NCBI RefSeq assembly: GCF_901709675.1
Contig: NC_051093.1
Location: 8,547,553 to 8,611,552, forward strand
Source: Syngnathus acus
Taxonomy: Eukaryota > Chordata > Actinopteri > Syngnathiformes > Syngnathidae
Length of the DNA stretch: 64,000 nt
Direction: 5' to 3'
The notes under the pieces were generated by a model, which worked only from the letters and a program-made list of their open reading frames with translations, was not told where the DNA came from and did no database searches. Of the stretch, positions 18,931-40,000 are shown piece by piece. Position numbers and translations under genes: made by a program. Numbering within the stretch: the first letter of the stretch is position 1; each line of letters opens with the position of its first letter.

Positions 18931-21900
18931 TCAGTGACTGATTAGCTACTGCTGCACAGTCTGTAAAAAAAAAAAAAAAGACAGCTGATAAACAGGCGTA
19001 CCAAACTGCTAATAGAATGAATATTTCATTAACTTTTATTCATGTTTCCAGTGAGTGATGTCGGTAATAGACAATGAACATAAAATTGGTTATTAACGAA
19101 AATGAGACATATTGCAACTTGTGTCTAACTGAAACCTGATTCATCTCTTTTTGATATTTGCTCCATCTATTTTTACATTGGAGCCGCTAAAAATACATCT
19201 GAAAGTTAAAAACCCTTGGGCAATAACAACAAGGGCAGCATGTCTTTGGTTCAACTCCCATCTGACCAGACTCTTAAATGAAAAAAATCCTGCCACATAA
19301 CATGTCTCATTCTTATGTCAACTTGGACCTGCCAATATGGAGTACAAACTTTTTGACTGGAAAATACCGTACATTCGAACGTAGTACTTGCGAGTATGTA
19401 CGAACACACTAGCGACAAGTACGTTCAAACGTTCTCGCAAGTACCTACTCCCAAATTCATTCGAGTTTTGGTTGAAACGTTTGCCCAACATTATTCTAAC
19501 ATGGTCAAAGATTGTTTATACAGGAACACACATTTGTCAACATTAGAGCCGTGTGTTGGCTCAAATCACTGCTGATCAGCAACATTTCCAGGCTTTGTCA
19601 CAATCTACGCTTGGCTTCACATTCTAACACTGTCACAGCGTGCACACACACACACACACACAGGCTTTGAAAACAGATTTATAGATTGCACTGCAAACAA
19701 CAGCATTACTTTTACTCTGGTGGGGAGAATATGCAAATGCATGCATACCTTTGTAAACACACCATTCCCCTTGGATACACACAAAGACATGGAGACATGG
19801 CTTGACTCCCCCTAATTTACAATAGCCGTATCTTTTCCTCCAGTTTTTTTTTTCTCCACTCCAGTCCTTCTGTTCAATACTGTACCTTACTGTGTCCATG
19901 CTACTGTCCGACTGTGAATACTATTATCAGTGGTGGTGGCAAAGGAGTACAGTTGGAAAAAAGGGGGTGAAGATAGTGGCATGCGAAACAAGGACACACC
20001 ACCATGATATTAAAAAAGAAATGGACAAAAAAAAGGATGCAACTTATAACTTCGAAGCTATGTGGTGAGAAAGGAAGACAGTGCGTGCGTCCGTGCGTGT
20101 TATGATAGCTCGCTCCGTAGCAAAGTCATTATCATGCAGACTTCTGACCGGTTTATAGCTTGGCTGCCCTTGATGTCTCATTCACTCACATAGTCACTCA
20201 CTCTCTCGCTGAACATTCACACACACAAACACAACCTAAAAAAAAAAACCTCTTCATGCATGCATGCGCAATGTCTCAGAAACAGTCAAAGGGAGCATAA
20301 GTACATGTCATGAGAGGACAACAGTTTGAAATCATCCCATTTTAATTTCATTCTCCTGGTCACATTGTATATACATGTCTCTTGCTTGCTCACACACACA
20401 CTGATGCAAACAAATGTACTTCTGGCACACACCTGCTGGCTGAAACCTGCTGAGTTCACCATGGCAACAACAGAGGTACCTCGCTCTCGTTTGGAGACAA
20501 TTTTCTCAGTGGAGAAATTATAGAGTAATTTGGCAACCCAGTGGTAAGCCAAAGTTCTAGGTTAGTATGCATGGCCTGTAGTATTGAACATTCTGTACCT
20601 CAGGCAATGTACAGTGAGCAAGATTAGAAAAATATTTATTTTAGGTTGGTTGTTTAATAGAAATGTGTTGGGGGGGGGAAATGACATTCCATTTTAATAC
20701 TGAAGCACGTAGCGAAGTGTTCCAAGTCAGAGGTCTACTTCTGATTTGTTGAATCGAATGGAGAATGAGAATCAAATGTGACGGCCATATCACTATTACC
20801 GTAATTTCTGGACTATAAGCCGCTACTTGGAGTTAATTTTACATTTTGCATCCATTCTTCTTTTATTCAGATTCAGCCAAGTTGTGGGTCTTGCCTACAA
20901 TGTTTCATGATTTCCATTTATCATTCAATGAAATAAAGATTTTGCAAATTTGTTGTGTAAAACGGCAATGCATATAAACGTATCAAAAGACTTAATTTCT
21001 GAAAGCAGACGTTGTTAAAGACTCCAGAAAAGTTTTTGGAGGAAAAGTACCTTGAAATCTTTTTCCTCAAAAAGAAAAAAGTAGCTCAGATTCAAGGTAC
21101 ACTGACTGATCAAGACAGTGGTGTCTCTATCTTTGAAATGACAACAAAAACCACTTCTGGGAACGACTTATACACCGCCAGCAAGGCAATGAGATAAAAT
21201 ACTGACAAGTTAAACCACGCCACAGAGACTTTGCGTCCTTACAATTGCACGCATCTGACAAGGACAATGAGACTATGAGTGTTTTTATTTTAACCTACTA
21301 GAACATTCCCTCAAGTATCTCAGTTGGTAACTGCATAAACTGTGAAAATGGGACATTTTTCTTCATGGGGAGGAAAAAAAAAAACCACACAAACACTAAC
21401 TTTCCAATATCGACTATCCAGCTATATCATAGAAGAAATCGTTCTACTTTGTATTAAGAGCACGTTACTTGCACTCTGTCCAGCTGTAAATCGCTGGCAG
21501 TACGACAACTGTTTATAAAACAGGGGCACTGTTTGTGTGCGTGTGCCTGCAATTTACATCCCCCTGATGTCTCTCAGTTTCATCTGACCTCGATACACCA
21601 CAGGGCTCTGTTCTGGGATGCTTTGGAATCACTCATGCACTTAGACACACAAACTATAGTCACTTAAAGTGGACAAGACATACACATTGGCATTGCAGTG
21701 TGTTGTTGTGTATTCACACTGACACACAAAGGCCAGGCCAATAAGTACTAGCAATGCCAGCTAGGTTATTAAAGAATATTTGTGTGACTTTATTTTATCC
21801 AACCAGAGAGTGATTATCACCTTCTGTCTTGTACGCACACAAAAAAAAAAAATTGTTAGCCAGTTTAGTATATTCCCTAAAGGTATACAGCGAAACCTCA

Positions 21901-23680
21901 GTTTATAAATCAGATTTGTTGTGAGTCACTGTTTGAAAAACAAAGAATATAAAATTCCAATGAATGGAAATAGAAGGGGTTGATGGCAGGGATCCTGCCA
22001 ACACGCCAAACAGTGGGTGAGAATGTCAAGCAAGAAAATTCGTGCCAAACCTGATGCCAGAGCAGCAGAGTGGCACCCCCAAGCAAATTGACGCTGCCAG
22101 AACCAATCACGGCCCAGCTTCAGAAAACTGATAAGCCATGATTGGTTGTGGCTTGATAAAAATAGGTGGATTTTGCCGTTTTACTTCCTATTTCGCAAAT
22201 GAAACATTAATCAGAACACTGCGCTTTGACTAGTTGGGCTGCCTATTATTCAAAAATTCTAAATTGTAGTTATTAAAATTAAAGTGTCTGTGTCATTTCC
22301 ATAGTACATAATAGAAGTACTGTATTTCTTACATGTGGTTATGGAGAGGAGTTCCTATCTACTCTTTTTTTTTTTTTTTTTAAGAGTAGAGCTGCATGAG
22401 CAATGAAGCAGAAAATTGACTCATCAGAGAATTCTTTTTAGGTGAAGTTTATGCCAATTTCCAGTGTGGCATGAAAACAGAATTCAACAAAGCCTGATAT
22501 ATCCCCCGTGTCAATTTTCTCCGGCCATTACTTGGCCGGTAGGCTGAGGCAAGATCCAACATTTTAAAGTTATGGCTGGGTTCCGGCTACTGGACATCAT
22601 GAAAGCACTAACAAGACAAAAGGTCAGCAGAGCTATTATGTTGAGCAGATATGTTTACACCTACACTTGTTTGGTCGATTTATTTAAGCTGTCATAGTGA
22701 ATGCTTAAAAAAAAAAAAAGTGTTTCGTAAGTTAACAACTCTAATTGCATACAAGTACTTATCAAATTCTAGATATTTTCCAATTACCAGAGTGTTAAAT
22801 AGCTCTGTGGCTGGTATGCACACTCCTTTCACAGCCAAAGACTGTGGCAAAATAAGCAGACATGAGGACATATTGTGAGAGAGAGCGAGAGAGCGAGAGA
22901 GAGAGAGAAAATTAAATACCACTTGTGACAAATACATTTGCCCTAATGAACACTTCCTCTCCTGACAGAGATTAATCCCAGATTTAATATCTGTTGAGAA
23001 TCAGATGCTTCTGCACTGGCATATGAATAATGAACATTAGAACACTAAAAGAAGGAAAGAAAAGGAAATAGCTTACTGTAGTATTATCTGGATCAGTGTA
23101 CCGAAATATATAGTCAGGTGTGTCGTGGTAAATTTAAAAAAAAAGTTCTTAAAAATAAACATTTGTGTGTTGCAGCGTAATCATGTAATGAGTATTATTC
23201 ACCAATAGGGGGCAACTCGGAGCTTTGAGACAAGATTTTAGGGTGTGACAGTGATTGGTGAGACTGACAGACAGATCAGTCTTGTTCATTACCATCTGCA
23301 GCTGCTACCATCTTGTCTCAAAGTACTGTACCAGTGATAGTGATGGAGAAGCACTGGACCCTGGGAAAAAATAGATGGAGACCCCAGTTTGAGTGGACTG
23401 AGAGAAAAAAGACGGGGAACTGGGGGGCAATACGAGGAAAGCAATCTACTAATTTGGATTTATTTTCACCGTGAATGCAACTACACTGTTCATTTTTAAA
23501 TATGACTGCCATGATATTATCTCTGTGTTCATTCAAACTGGCCTTGGTTTCACAATGAGTAAAAAAGAAAAAGGAACTGGAAAATACTTTTTCCTTATTT
23601 ATTGGATTTTTACTGATAAAATTGAAAGCCCTCTCCCACATGTCAAAAACATGCATGTTGGTTCATTGAAGACTTTAAAT

Positions 23681-23788
23681 CAGGGGTGTTAAACGCCAGT
23701 CCTTGGGGGCCGCATTGCTACATGTTTCCCAAGTTCCCCCAATTCAATGAATCAGGATCATTATCAGGACTGGAGTTTGACACCCCGG
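23681..23788. mobile_element. short hAT-like MITE
   Basis: 108-bp element with imperfect terminal inverted repeats (CAGGGGTGTTAAAC and GTTTGACACCCCGG). It is flanked by near-perfect 8-bp duplications CTTTAAAT and CTCTAAAT. Too short to encode a transposase. Confidence 0.75.
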
Positions 23789-24419
23789 CTCTAAATTGTC
23801 CTTAAGCATGAAAGTAAAACGTCACGTGATGGACTATGTGTGTCTTGGATGGCGACCAGTCTTGGGGGGTCCAGCTCACCCGCTACACCCAAATGAAGAT
23901 AATTGATGGGATGCTTCATGAAAGGCTCATTGAAGTAAAATAACAGCAAACCTGTGCGTATGTGAGGGGGGGGGGGGGGGGGGGTCTATATCATCATGCC
24001 AGCAAAGCACGCAGAAGATAAACTCCACATTGAAAAAAAAATAGGATCCACATCCAACTTAAATACACCCAAAATCACACAAGCAGTGCCCTAAATTACA
24101 GATTTATCATCCAATTGAAATGACTTTGGTGCTTGTCCGAAAAATTCTCAGACTCGACCGGAACACATGCTTTTCTCCATGTACTGTAAATGTATTCCCC
24201 GAAAGAGCGGCATTTGTCAACGTGAACGTTCATTAACACAAACGAGATACGAATTGACATATCAACCGATCGAGCTGATGCTGCAGGACGACCACAGACT
24301 GGATGCTTCATTAACCTTCTTCCATCCATGCGTGCGTAATATTAATAAGCAGCGTTCAAATGCATATGGGTTGGGTTACCTTGTTTAACTGGGCGGTAGG
24401 TCGTTGCAGCTTCGTGCCG

Positions 24420-24720
24420 CTATAAACTTATGTCCTTTCTACTGAAATCCTCAGTGTGCGTGGTGGAGGTGAAGATCCGTTCCAGAGGTTTGCAGCGCTC
24501 AGTGTGCCTGCCCTCTCTGCTTGGCTCTTGTGTCAGAGGCGGTGCGCACTGTGCAGAGAGCGAGCGAGCGAGCGAGCGGCCAGCCGGGCGGAGTGAAGGG
24601 GAAGACAGCAGCCTCAGTTACGAGCGCGTCATCGGAGTAGATAGCAAAAGAAAGACGAGAGCTCACTATGATTTGTCCTTTCTTTTCTCCAATCCCAGAT
24701 AGGAATCACACAGCTGTGAC
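24420..24720. promoter_or_regulatory. CpG-rich segment, candidate jup promoter / first exon
   Basis: Locally rich in CpG (GAGCGAGCGAGCGAGCGGCC, GCGCGTC) within AT-rich surroundings, about 10.6 kb upstream of the jup ATG. No TATA box or exon boundary could be fixed, so this is a candidate only. Confidence 0.35.
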
Positions 24721-26158
24721 TGTTTGGAATATGTCAATTTGAAATGAGTAGTTCGTTATTTATTGATTATATCTTCATACTGTAATTCAGTGTTTTCATT
24801 ATAACTCATGCTGATAGATCAGAGCACGTTTGGGAGGAATTGCTATGATTATTAATTTGATTTATTTATATCACATTTAGGCGGCACTGGTTTTTATTTG
24901 ATGCTTGGTTATTTTAGGCAGATTTTTTTTGGGTCTCATAAGTGAGCCTTCTTTACAAATATATACAATCTCTGCGTTGTATCCTCCCCGCGGTCAGCGC
25001 TTGCTGAGAAGAGAAAAGAGGAAAGAAACCATTGGTCGTTATCATTGCACGGTGGCTTGACATCCATGTGCGGAGTCCCAGTGACAATCTGACATTAATT
25101 AGATGTTCACGTGGCGTAGCAGAGGCAAAACTTCCATCATTTGCGCAAATTTATGAGCAGAAACATGTGGTGTCAAGAAATTGGTTGCAGTTAAACTCTT
25201 GGATGGCGGCCGACTCAATTTAGAACAAAGCTAGATTGTTGACTCACTTAATATGTAGTTATATAAGATGATATGCATTAAAGTTTTAGGATGTTAGAAT
25301 TCATTTGATCAACCAGGTGAGTACAAATTTAAATACAGATCATTGTTCCTATTATTATTTACTCACCAAGTATTGTTATTAATTTAGTATTAATGCTTAA
25401 ACTAAACCAAATTATTAATCACGAGTGTGTGCGTTAAGTGTGTGTATATCCGTAAGTGCTGGGAGAGTGTGTGAGTCCAAGTGGAATAAGAAGTAAAGGC
25501 TACAGTTATCTGAATATTCGAGAGACAATCTCATCATGATGGGCCGCCACTGCTGCTCTCAGCCTGATTATATTAGCTGTGATGATTATCAGCCCAGCAA
25601 GTACTTCAGAGAAGTGTGTGGGTTAGGGTGCATGCATATGTCTTTTCGACATGAGTTGCATAAAAATGTTTTTAAAAAATCATTGAATGCATGCCTGTTT
25701 TTAAATGTTGCCATTTTATGGTGGGTTGGTATATTTTTTAAGTGTTGATAATAACATTTAATGAAGTGTGTGTGCGTGCGTGCGTGCATGTGCATGCGGG
25801 AAAGAAGCCTTAGCCTGGGGGTGTTTGTGCTCATAAGAGACAAAAAGTGAATGACAAAAGCATAAGAGGAATGAGGGCAGAGAGAGAGTGCAAGAGACAT
25901 GAAAGAAATGATGGGTGAGCAAGAATCAGGCATAATGGACGTCAAAAAATAAGTAGGACACCAAGAGATATCTAGCCTTGCTTGATACTTGCCACTTGGT
26001 TTTAAATGTTCCAAAAAGTAAAGAATTCCTATGGAGTTTAGTGGTGTACAGTTATGTTGGTCTCATTAAACAGCAAATTGAAGCGACTGAATTTTAGTGT
26101 CGTGAAATAATTGTGTCATTATGCACCACCAAATGAAAACAAGTTTTCTGGAAGGCAT
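24721..26158. other. intergenic region between jup and gps1
   Basis: AT-rich, with TG/CA-rich stretches (for example 25766-25800). No exon seen. Confidence 0.5.
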
Positions 26159-26164
26159 TTTATT
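26159..26164 (-). terminator. gps1: gps1 poly(A) signal AATAAA
   Basis: Minus-strand AATAAA 300 bp beyond the gps1 stop, followed by a GT-rich stretch on the transcript strand. Confidence 0.6.
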
Positions 26165-26463
26165 TTAAAACATTGTTACAGTTCATAAGTCTTCTCCATA
26201 AAGAGCTAGCGGAGCAAAGTGCATCTCCAACCAGTAACAGCTCAAATGCTGAAATTCCACACACGTTTTCTTCTTAAACACATTTCCACATCATTTCAGT
26301 TTTTCTTTTCCCGTGAGATGTGATACAAAAGCTCAATCTAGAACTTTAAAGTCTTTAAACTGTGTGTTGTTATATTCTTTAGCAAAGAAAATGGGAGGTG
26401 GACCGAGGTGACTCAGGTGAGTGATTTTGAAAAAACGACTAGATCCTTTCTACCGGTTCTGAC

Positions 26464-30290
<3,827 letters not shown>

Positions 30291-31431
30291 ATTTGACGTG
30301 TATGCCTTTTTAGACGCGATTAACAATCTGACTATAGTGCGCAGATCAATCCCGCAGCGGTGCTAGTGCTAATCGGTGTGTTGCTCTTCAGATTCGGCCG
30401 GTAGAATGAGCCTTACTACGGATCGCGAGAAGGCGTAGTTTCACGCTAGTATATGACAGGGTCAAAATAATCTAGAATTTAAAATCAAAATATTACGGAC
30501 CGCGTTTGCACCATTTGGAACACGATTATAAGGCTAAGGCTGTTTTATTTGTATTTTTCTCATTTTCAAATAGCTTTTGCTTTTGTATATTATAGATTTT
30601 CAAACGAACCACTAATAGACTACTACTTATATTGCTATATTTAATAATATTTTTTTTTTTTAAAATAGAGATTAAATCTCCGGACTCTGCATTTCTGTTT
30701 AGTATTGCCTGATTTATTTATTTTTAAAATGCAGCCCAATTGATAAGCAGCTAACTTTGTGTGCCACTAGAGGCCACTAAGGTTGTTTGCTTCCAAACGA
30801 GCGTGTACATTCTTGCATCATCATCTGCAGAACATGCAACTGGGGTGGCCCTGTCATATAAATTGCCTCAATAAAACTTCTCCAGGACCTCCAGTTCCAT
30901 CTCTTGGTGCTGGTGGTTGCTGTTTGGGAGCACGCAACTCCTACTCTAGCGTCGCTTAGCTGTCTCCCTGTACATATTAGTGGGGGTTTTCCCCTATATT
31001 TGAAATAATAAATTCCCTGCAGACTGTTAAATCCCTCCGTAATAGCCTGTGAATGCTGACTGTGCACTTTAAACTATCTCTTGCGTCACACTGTGCAATC
31101 CTATCTGCTACAGCTTTAGCAAGTATAAGCTGTCAATGGTTCACTTCTCACGCTGGGGAGCAACGCAGATAATGAAGATTACCACGTAGAAGAATACATA
31201 AAATGATGTGAGTGGTTCGGTGATTTATCATGAGCTTCAAAAAAAAAAATTGGTTTATGACTAATGAGTCCACTGCGCAAGAGTAGCGCGCACCCACGGA
31301 ACAAAACGCGCACCTCCGTCCATTTGTGATCAAGCTGCGGTTTTCCGTGGATACAGTGCGGTATAGTATTTAATTTGGGGCTATATTTTAATTTCGGACC
31401 AGAAAGGGAAACCATTAGCTTTCTCAGCTTC
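30291..31431. promoter_or_regulatory. shared upstream region of gps1 and the SCaMC gene
   Basis: 1.1 kb between divergent start codons. It should hold both 5'UTRs and promoters. AT-rich around 30540-30740; short CpG-bearing stretches near 30340-30440 and 31270-31340. No element could be fixed. Confidence 0.4.
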
Positions 31432-35262
<3,831 letters not shown>

Positions 35263-36640
35263 ATGACCAAGGATGACCCCACTGAAAAAGATAAAGAACA
35301 CAGAGTCATCTTATAATACAAAGGAGGTGAGAGAAAGGTTATTTCTCTCGTTGAAATTACACAGGAAAAAAAATGAATGCATATGTTTTGTGGATTTTCA
35401 TTCTTTAATTTATAACCCAAAGTGTAAAAGCTTTTTTTGTTTTGCATTTCTGCTCATGGCTGCAAAATCCCTCCCCAAAAAAGGAATTTGCATGATATCA
35501 GGGGAGAGTATTTAAAGAATGTACATCATGCAGGTTTTTAATTGCCGTTGAAAAGTATAGTTTATAAATTTTGAGCTTTACTGCTGAGTGATGCAAGTTT
35601 GATATTTTTCAAATCATGAAAAAGTCAGTCAGATGCTTTGTCCATGTTTTCAGTTGCACTATTTTTTGTACTGCCATGAAACTTGACAGCTTTTTATGTA
35701 TTATGAAATGTTTGCAGAGACATTACCTTTCATCTCAAATCAATCTGATTTGTACAATATAGTTGTTTACTATCATACATATATATTTTTAATATTTTAA
35801 TCTTTGCAATGAAGATTTAGCCCAAACAAATGTGAAACAAAAATGTATCATCTTAAAATATTTTGATGCAAATGGATTTGTCAGGAGTGTTGTTACATTC
35901 CCAATGCAAAGAATGTTCTCCTAAATTTGCTTGCATTCGATGTGTTACATGAATGCTTGTCTCGAATAGGGCCTTTAACGCATGACTGTGTAAATTATGG
36001 TTGTTATGCTAGAACACAACGCACAGCTCCATTGCATGTAAATTGATTTAATATCTTAAAAGTAATGTGCATTTTAAAGACTGTTTGAAAAATGCCTTTG
36101 CTAAAGTAAAATACATAATATTTATCTATATTTTGTATTCACCTAATTTGCAATATTGTGGCCCGCACATTTAGTCGAAAGTCAATGTGACGCACAACGT
36201 TGTGCATGCAATGCATACATAAATATATGACGTCGATTAGTGTTACTATTCTATGTAGTGGTTCTCCTTAATAATTCTAACGGCAATTGTGGACAATGTG
36301 GCATTGTGTACGGCAGTTGTCGCTGTAGACGGGATAAATCATTTTCAGTGTTTTTTTTTTTCGTTATTCTAAGAGCGGGAGTCCACTCTACTGCAAAAAA
36401 AAAAAGTAGACAATATTGTAAAAAGCAGAATTTAAGTGTGGATTTCAATTCTTTTTTTTTTTTTAATCAGGATTATGTAGGATGTTTTGACTTACTGCAG
36501 ATATACGTACCTCGAATGACAGTAGTGTGGACGTAAGGTTAGGAACAAGCCACAATAAGAACTTAGAAGTACATCAAACATCCATCCATCCAAATAATAC
36601 TATAACCCTGGGACAAAATGACACCCAAATTTAATTAAAA
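35263..36640. other. 3'UTR of SCaMC gene and gap to snrnp70
   Basis: AT-rich, no ORF of note. The 3'UTR of the carrier must lie here, but no canonical AATAAA stands out. The snrnp70 3'UTR enters from the right. Confidence 0.4.
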
Positions 36641-37020
36641 AAATTTAATTGAACTTTTAACAACACAATTGTGAATCGTCACACAATTACTTTCAAATGT
36701 CACACGAAACAAAGTATCTGTAGCCAATTGGACATAATGCTTACGAAAGCTGGAAATAAAATGTGACAGCTTGTGTTTTGGGCTGCTGGGCACCTTCCTT
36801 AACACTCGAAGCAAAAAGATCTTGAATTGCCGAAATCCAGATTGATGAGCACAAATAAATTGGGCAGAGTCACACTGGAACCAACAGTATTGAGCGTAAA
36901 CAGAGAGGAAGGCCAGATAACATCTATATGTAGTATCTTTTCCATACAATTAATTTAGGGATTGGTGATACAGTAAATTACAAAACATTTTTAGGAGCGA
37001 CTGAAACGGATGGATCTAAG

Positions 37021-40000
37021 TTAGTACTCATCTCCAGTTGTTGCCTCCATCTTGTAGCCATTCTCACCAGGGGCATATTCATCAGGCACAGACTGCTGGT
37101 CCATCATTCCATCTTGACTGTACTCCTCCGAGTTGGGCACTTCTTCCCCCTCCTCAGCGGCCATTTCGTCTTGAGGGCCCATGTCTTCTCGTAAGGAGCC
37201 GTGGCGCTCTTCTCTGCGCTCAGCCCTATCTCGGTCTCCCCGCTCTCTCTTGTGATCCCTATCCCGGTCCCGGTCTCCCCGACGCCTGTCTCTGTCCCTA
37301 TGGCTGCGTCTGCGGTCCCTATCCTTTTCTCTGTCTCTGTCCCTGTCCCTGCGCTCCTCTGTACCCTCAGCTGCTTCTCCTGCTTCTTCCGGTGCACGCT
37401 CGCCACCCTCTGGGCCGCCATCTCCCTGACTAACCTCCTCCCCTTCAGGCCCTTTGACCCTCTCGCGCTCGCGCTTACGATCGCGACTTCTACTCCTCCT
37501 CTTCCTGTCCCGATCCCTACTCCTTTCTCTACTCCTGCTGTCTCCTCCGGCCGGCGGCATTCGTTCGCGCTCTCTGTCTCGGCGCCGACCGCTACCGGGG
37601 GCTTCCTCCGCCGGTGGTGGTGGCGGCGCCAGCGGCCTCTCTCGCTCCCTTTCGCGCTCGCGGGAACGGGTGCGACGGCGGCGTTCGCGGGATCGGGACC
37701 TTCGACGCTCTCTTTCCTTGTCGCGGCTACGCTCCCTACGATCTCCGCGATCGCCGCGATCGCTATAACGCAATAAAGAAAGCAAAATCAGTCGCGCTTC
37801 CATTTTTAAGGTTCGCTCAAGAAAAATAAAGAGAACTCACGCTCCCAGGGGTCGATCATCATAGCGAGATGCATCATCTCTGCCGGAGTGCTTGATGTTG
37901 ACATCCGCACCACCTCTTCTGGTCCCTCCTAATCCTCCACCTGAAGAAAACAAACCCAGGTTAACTTCCTCGACATTTGCTCCGTCACTCAAGTTTCTGT
38001 AAGAAGAAAAAGAACATCGACTGACCTAGCCTACGAGGATGCCATCCTTTGACAGTGCGCCCTCGTTCGACATCCACCAGCACTCTCCTGCCGTCGATCT
38101 TCTTGCCATCGGCATGCTTGTAGGCAGCTGGAGAAGAGGAGCGGGGAGAAGAAAAGCACAGGTGATAAGAGTATGACGCATCACTGTTAGCCAAGGAAAC
38201 AAACAGTGCTTTAGCATACTGACCAGGAGCAGGTGAAGCCGAGAGGGCTGCTCCCTGGATTAAAGCCCAAGGATAATGGGAGTAGACTTCCTTCCACCCG
38301 ATGAATGTTCTTTTATTGTGTAACTCACCATGCACTTTTTACCAGTTATTTCATTGTGACCAGCAGTGGTGTGACTACATCTAACTTCAGTTCCGCATGA
38401 AGTCAATTCAAACAGACTAGTTTTACGTCACTCATCGCAGTGACAAGTTTTGTATCCAGAGATATTGTAAATATTCTCTCATTTTGTTGTAGCATTCACT
38501 TGACCTAGCCAACTTGCTGGGGTAGTTGCCACTCTGGCTGCGTACGACATTGTAGTCGCCGAATCTTGACACCCTCTTCACGCTACTGATGCAAACTTGT
38601 GTAAATGCTCATCAACTATGAAATTAGTACACATATACGCACACACGCCCGCGCGCGCACACACACGGACATTAAATTCTATCAGAATGGTGACGTTTTT
38701 GTGAACAGCAGTATTTGACGTTTTATCGGACATGAACCTTGTGTGGTAGTAAACATTTTACCTGCTTACCATCCTCCTATGCAAGAGCAAGACAATGACC
38801 AAACCGACAATAAGGCACTCGCATTCACAAAGTGTCTCACACCTCACCCCGCGATATCACACAAATGTTTGGCGATCCATCTTGCACAATTGAAGAACTT
38901 GGAACTTTGGGATGCCTCTTCCTGTCTGCTACACTGGTCTGTGGCGAGGAATGACGGCGCTACCGTCTTGATGTTGAAGAACAAGGACTTACCAAAACCC
39001 CTCAGTTTCACCATTTAGACAAGACAGAATCTCACATCGACCTTATAACGGTCTCAAAAGCTCAGAGGGCCTTACCACAACCCCTCAACGCCAGAATTCA
39101 CTTCGTCACAACACAGCAGTCAGGGGCCTTACCAGAACCCCTCCACTTCCTCTCTTCACAAAGGATGCCATCCACTGACAGGGCCTTACCAAACCCCCAC
39201 TTGTGCGCCAAAAACTGATCTAACGGGGGTAAAAAAATAAAAAAAGAAAGAAAAGAAAAAAGGTCTAAAAGGCAGGAGTTGGCCTTTACGCAACTCCATC
39301 CAATTTATGGAAGGCACTAACCACTAAGTTGTACGAGAATTTGCCTCCATCTGAAATTATTCACCCACTGTCCAAACCTTTTTCCAACGGGGGGAGGAAA
39401 AACAAAAAACCCAACCCGGTGAGCTTTACTTCATTACTGTAACTGTGTAGCTAAATTTAACGACTCGTGTAGGGTAAAAATTGATCAATGGCCCCTCTGA
39501 ATTACCAAAAATACATCTGCCTTTTCTCTTAAAGCCATCTTAGTTCAACTGATTAGATCACAAACTACGATATGGGATTATAAACAACATTAGCTGCCTT
39601 AACCACCAGTTTGCAATAAAGTTAAGATAGTTTGCAATTAGGAATCAAATTCAAATATTTCAATGCTTAGATATGGACTTTATAGATCATTCCAGAAAAT
39701 AATCTTACCAACACTACTGAATCAATACAATCTCATTTATGAACAAGCAACCAACCAACTAACATTGCTAAAAATGGGTATGACTTTTATCCTCAAGCAA
39801 ACAAGTGATTCAAGAGACGTTTTCTACTTTGCCACAAATTTTGAACGGTGCAATAGTAAAAACAGAAGCTCTTGGGTTTCTGTCCACAGAGCTCCGGACA
39901 TCACGTGCTCATCTCGCATGCATTTGTTGATGCAGCCAAAGTGATAGTAGGCGTCACCAGGCAAAGACTAACAATGGCGAGTAGCGATCAAACTAGCGTT

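Larger units (their letters stand above)
13870..24400. other. probable long 5' intron of jup
   Basis: About 10.5 kb without recognisable exons. Contains a C10/(AC)n tract at 18561-18589, (CAG)11 at 18897-18930, (CA)n near 19642-19662, a TACCGTAATTTCTGGACTAT-type interspersed repeat near 20798-20830, a GA-rich tract at 22878-22908 and a G19 run at 23966-23984. Assignment to jup is inferred from the non-coding upstream part of exon 2. Confidence 0.45.

Noticed and set aside
24430-24702. 90-codon ORF in the CpG-rich segment
   Set aside because: GC-rich promoter-like sequence opens frames by chance; no homology recognised.
37201-37776. Long plus-strand ORF opposite the snrnp70 last exon
   Set aside because: Shadow of the Arg/Asp/Glu/Ser-rich tail; low complexity keeps the opposite frames open.
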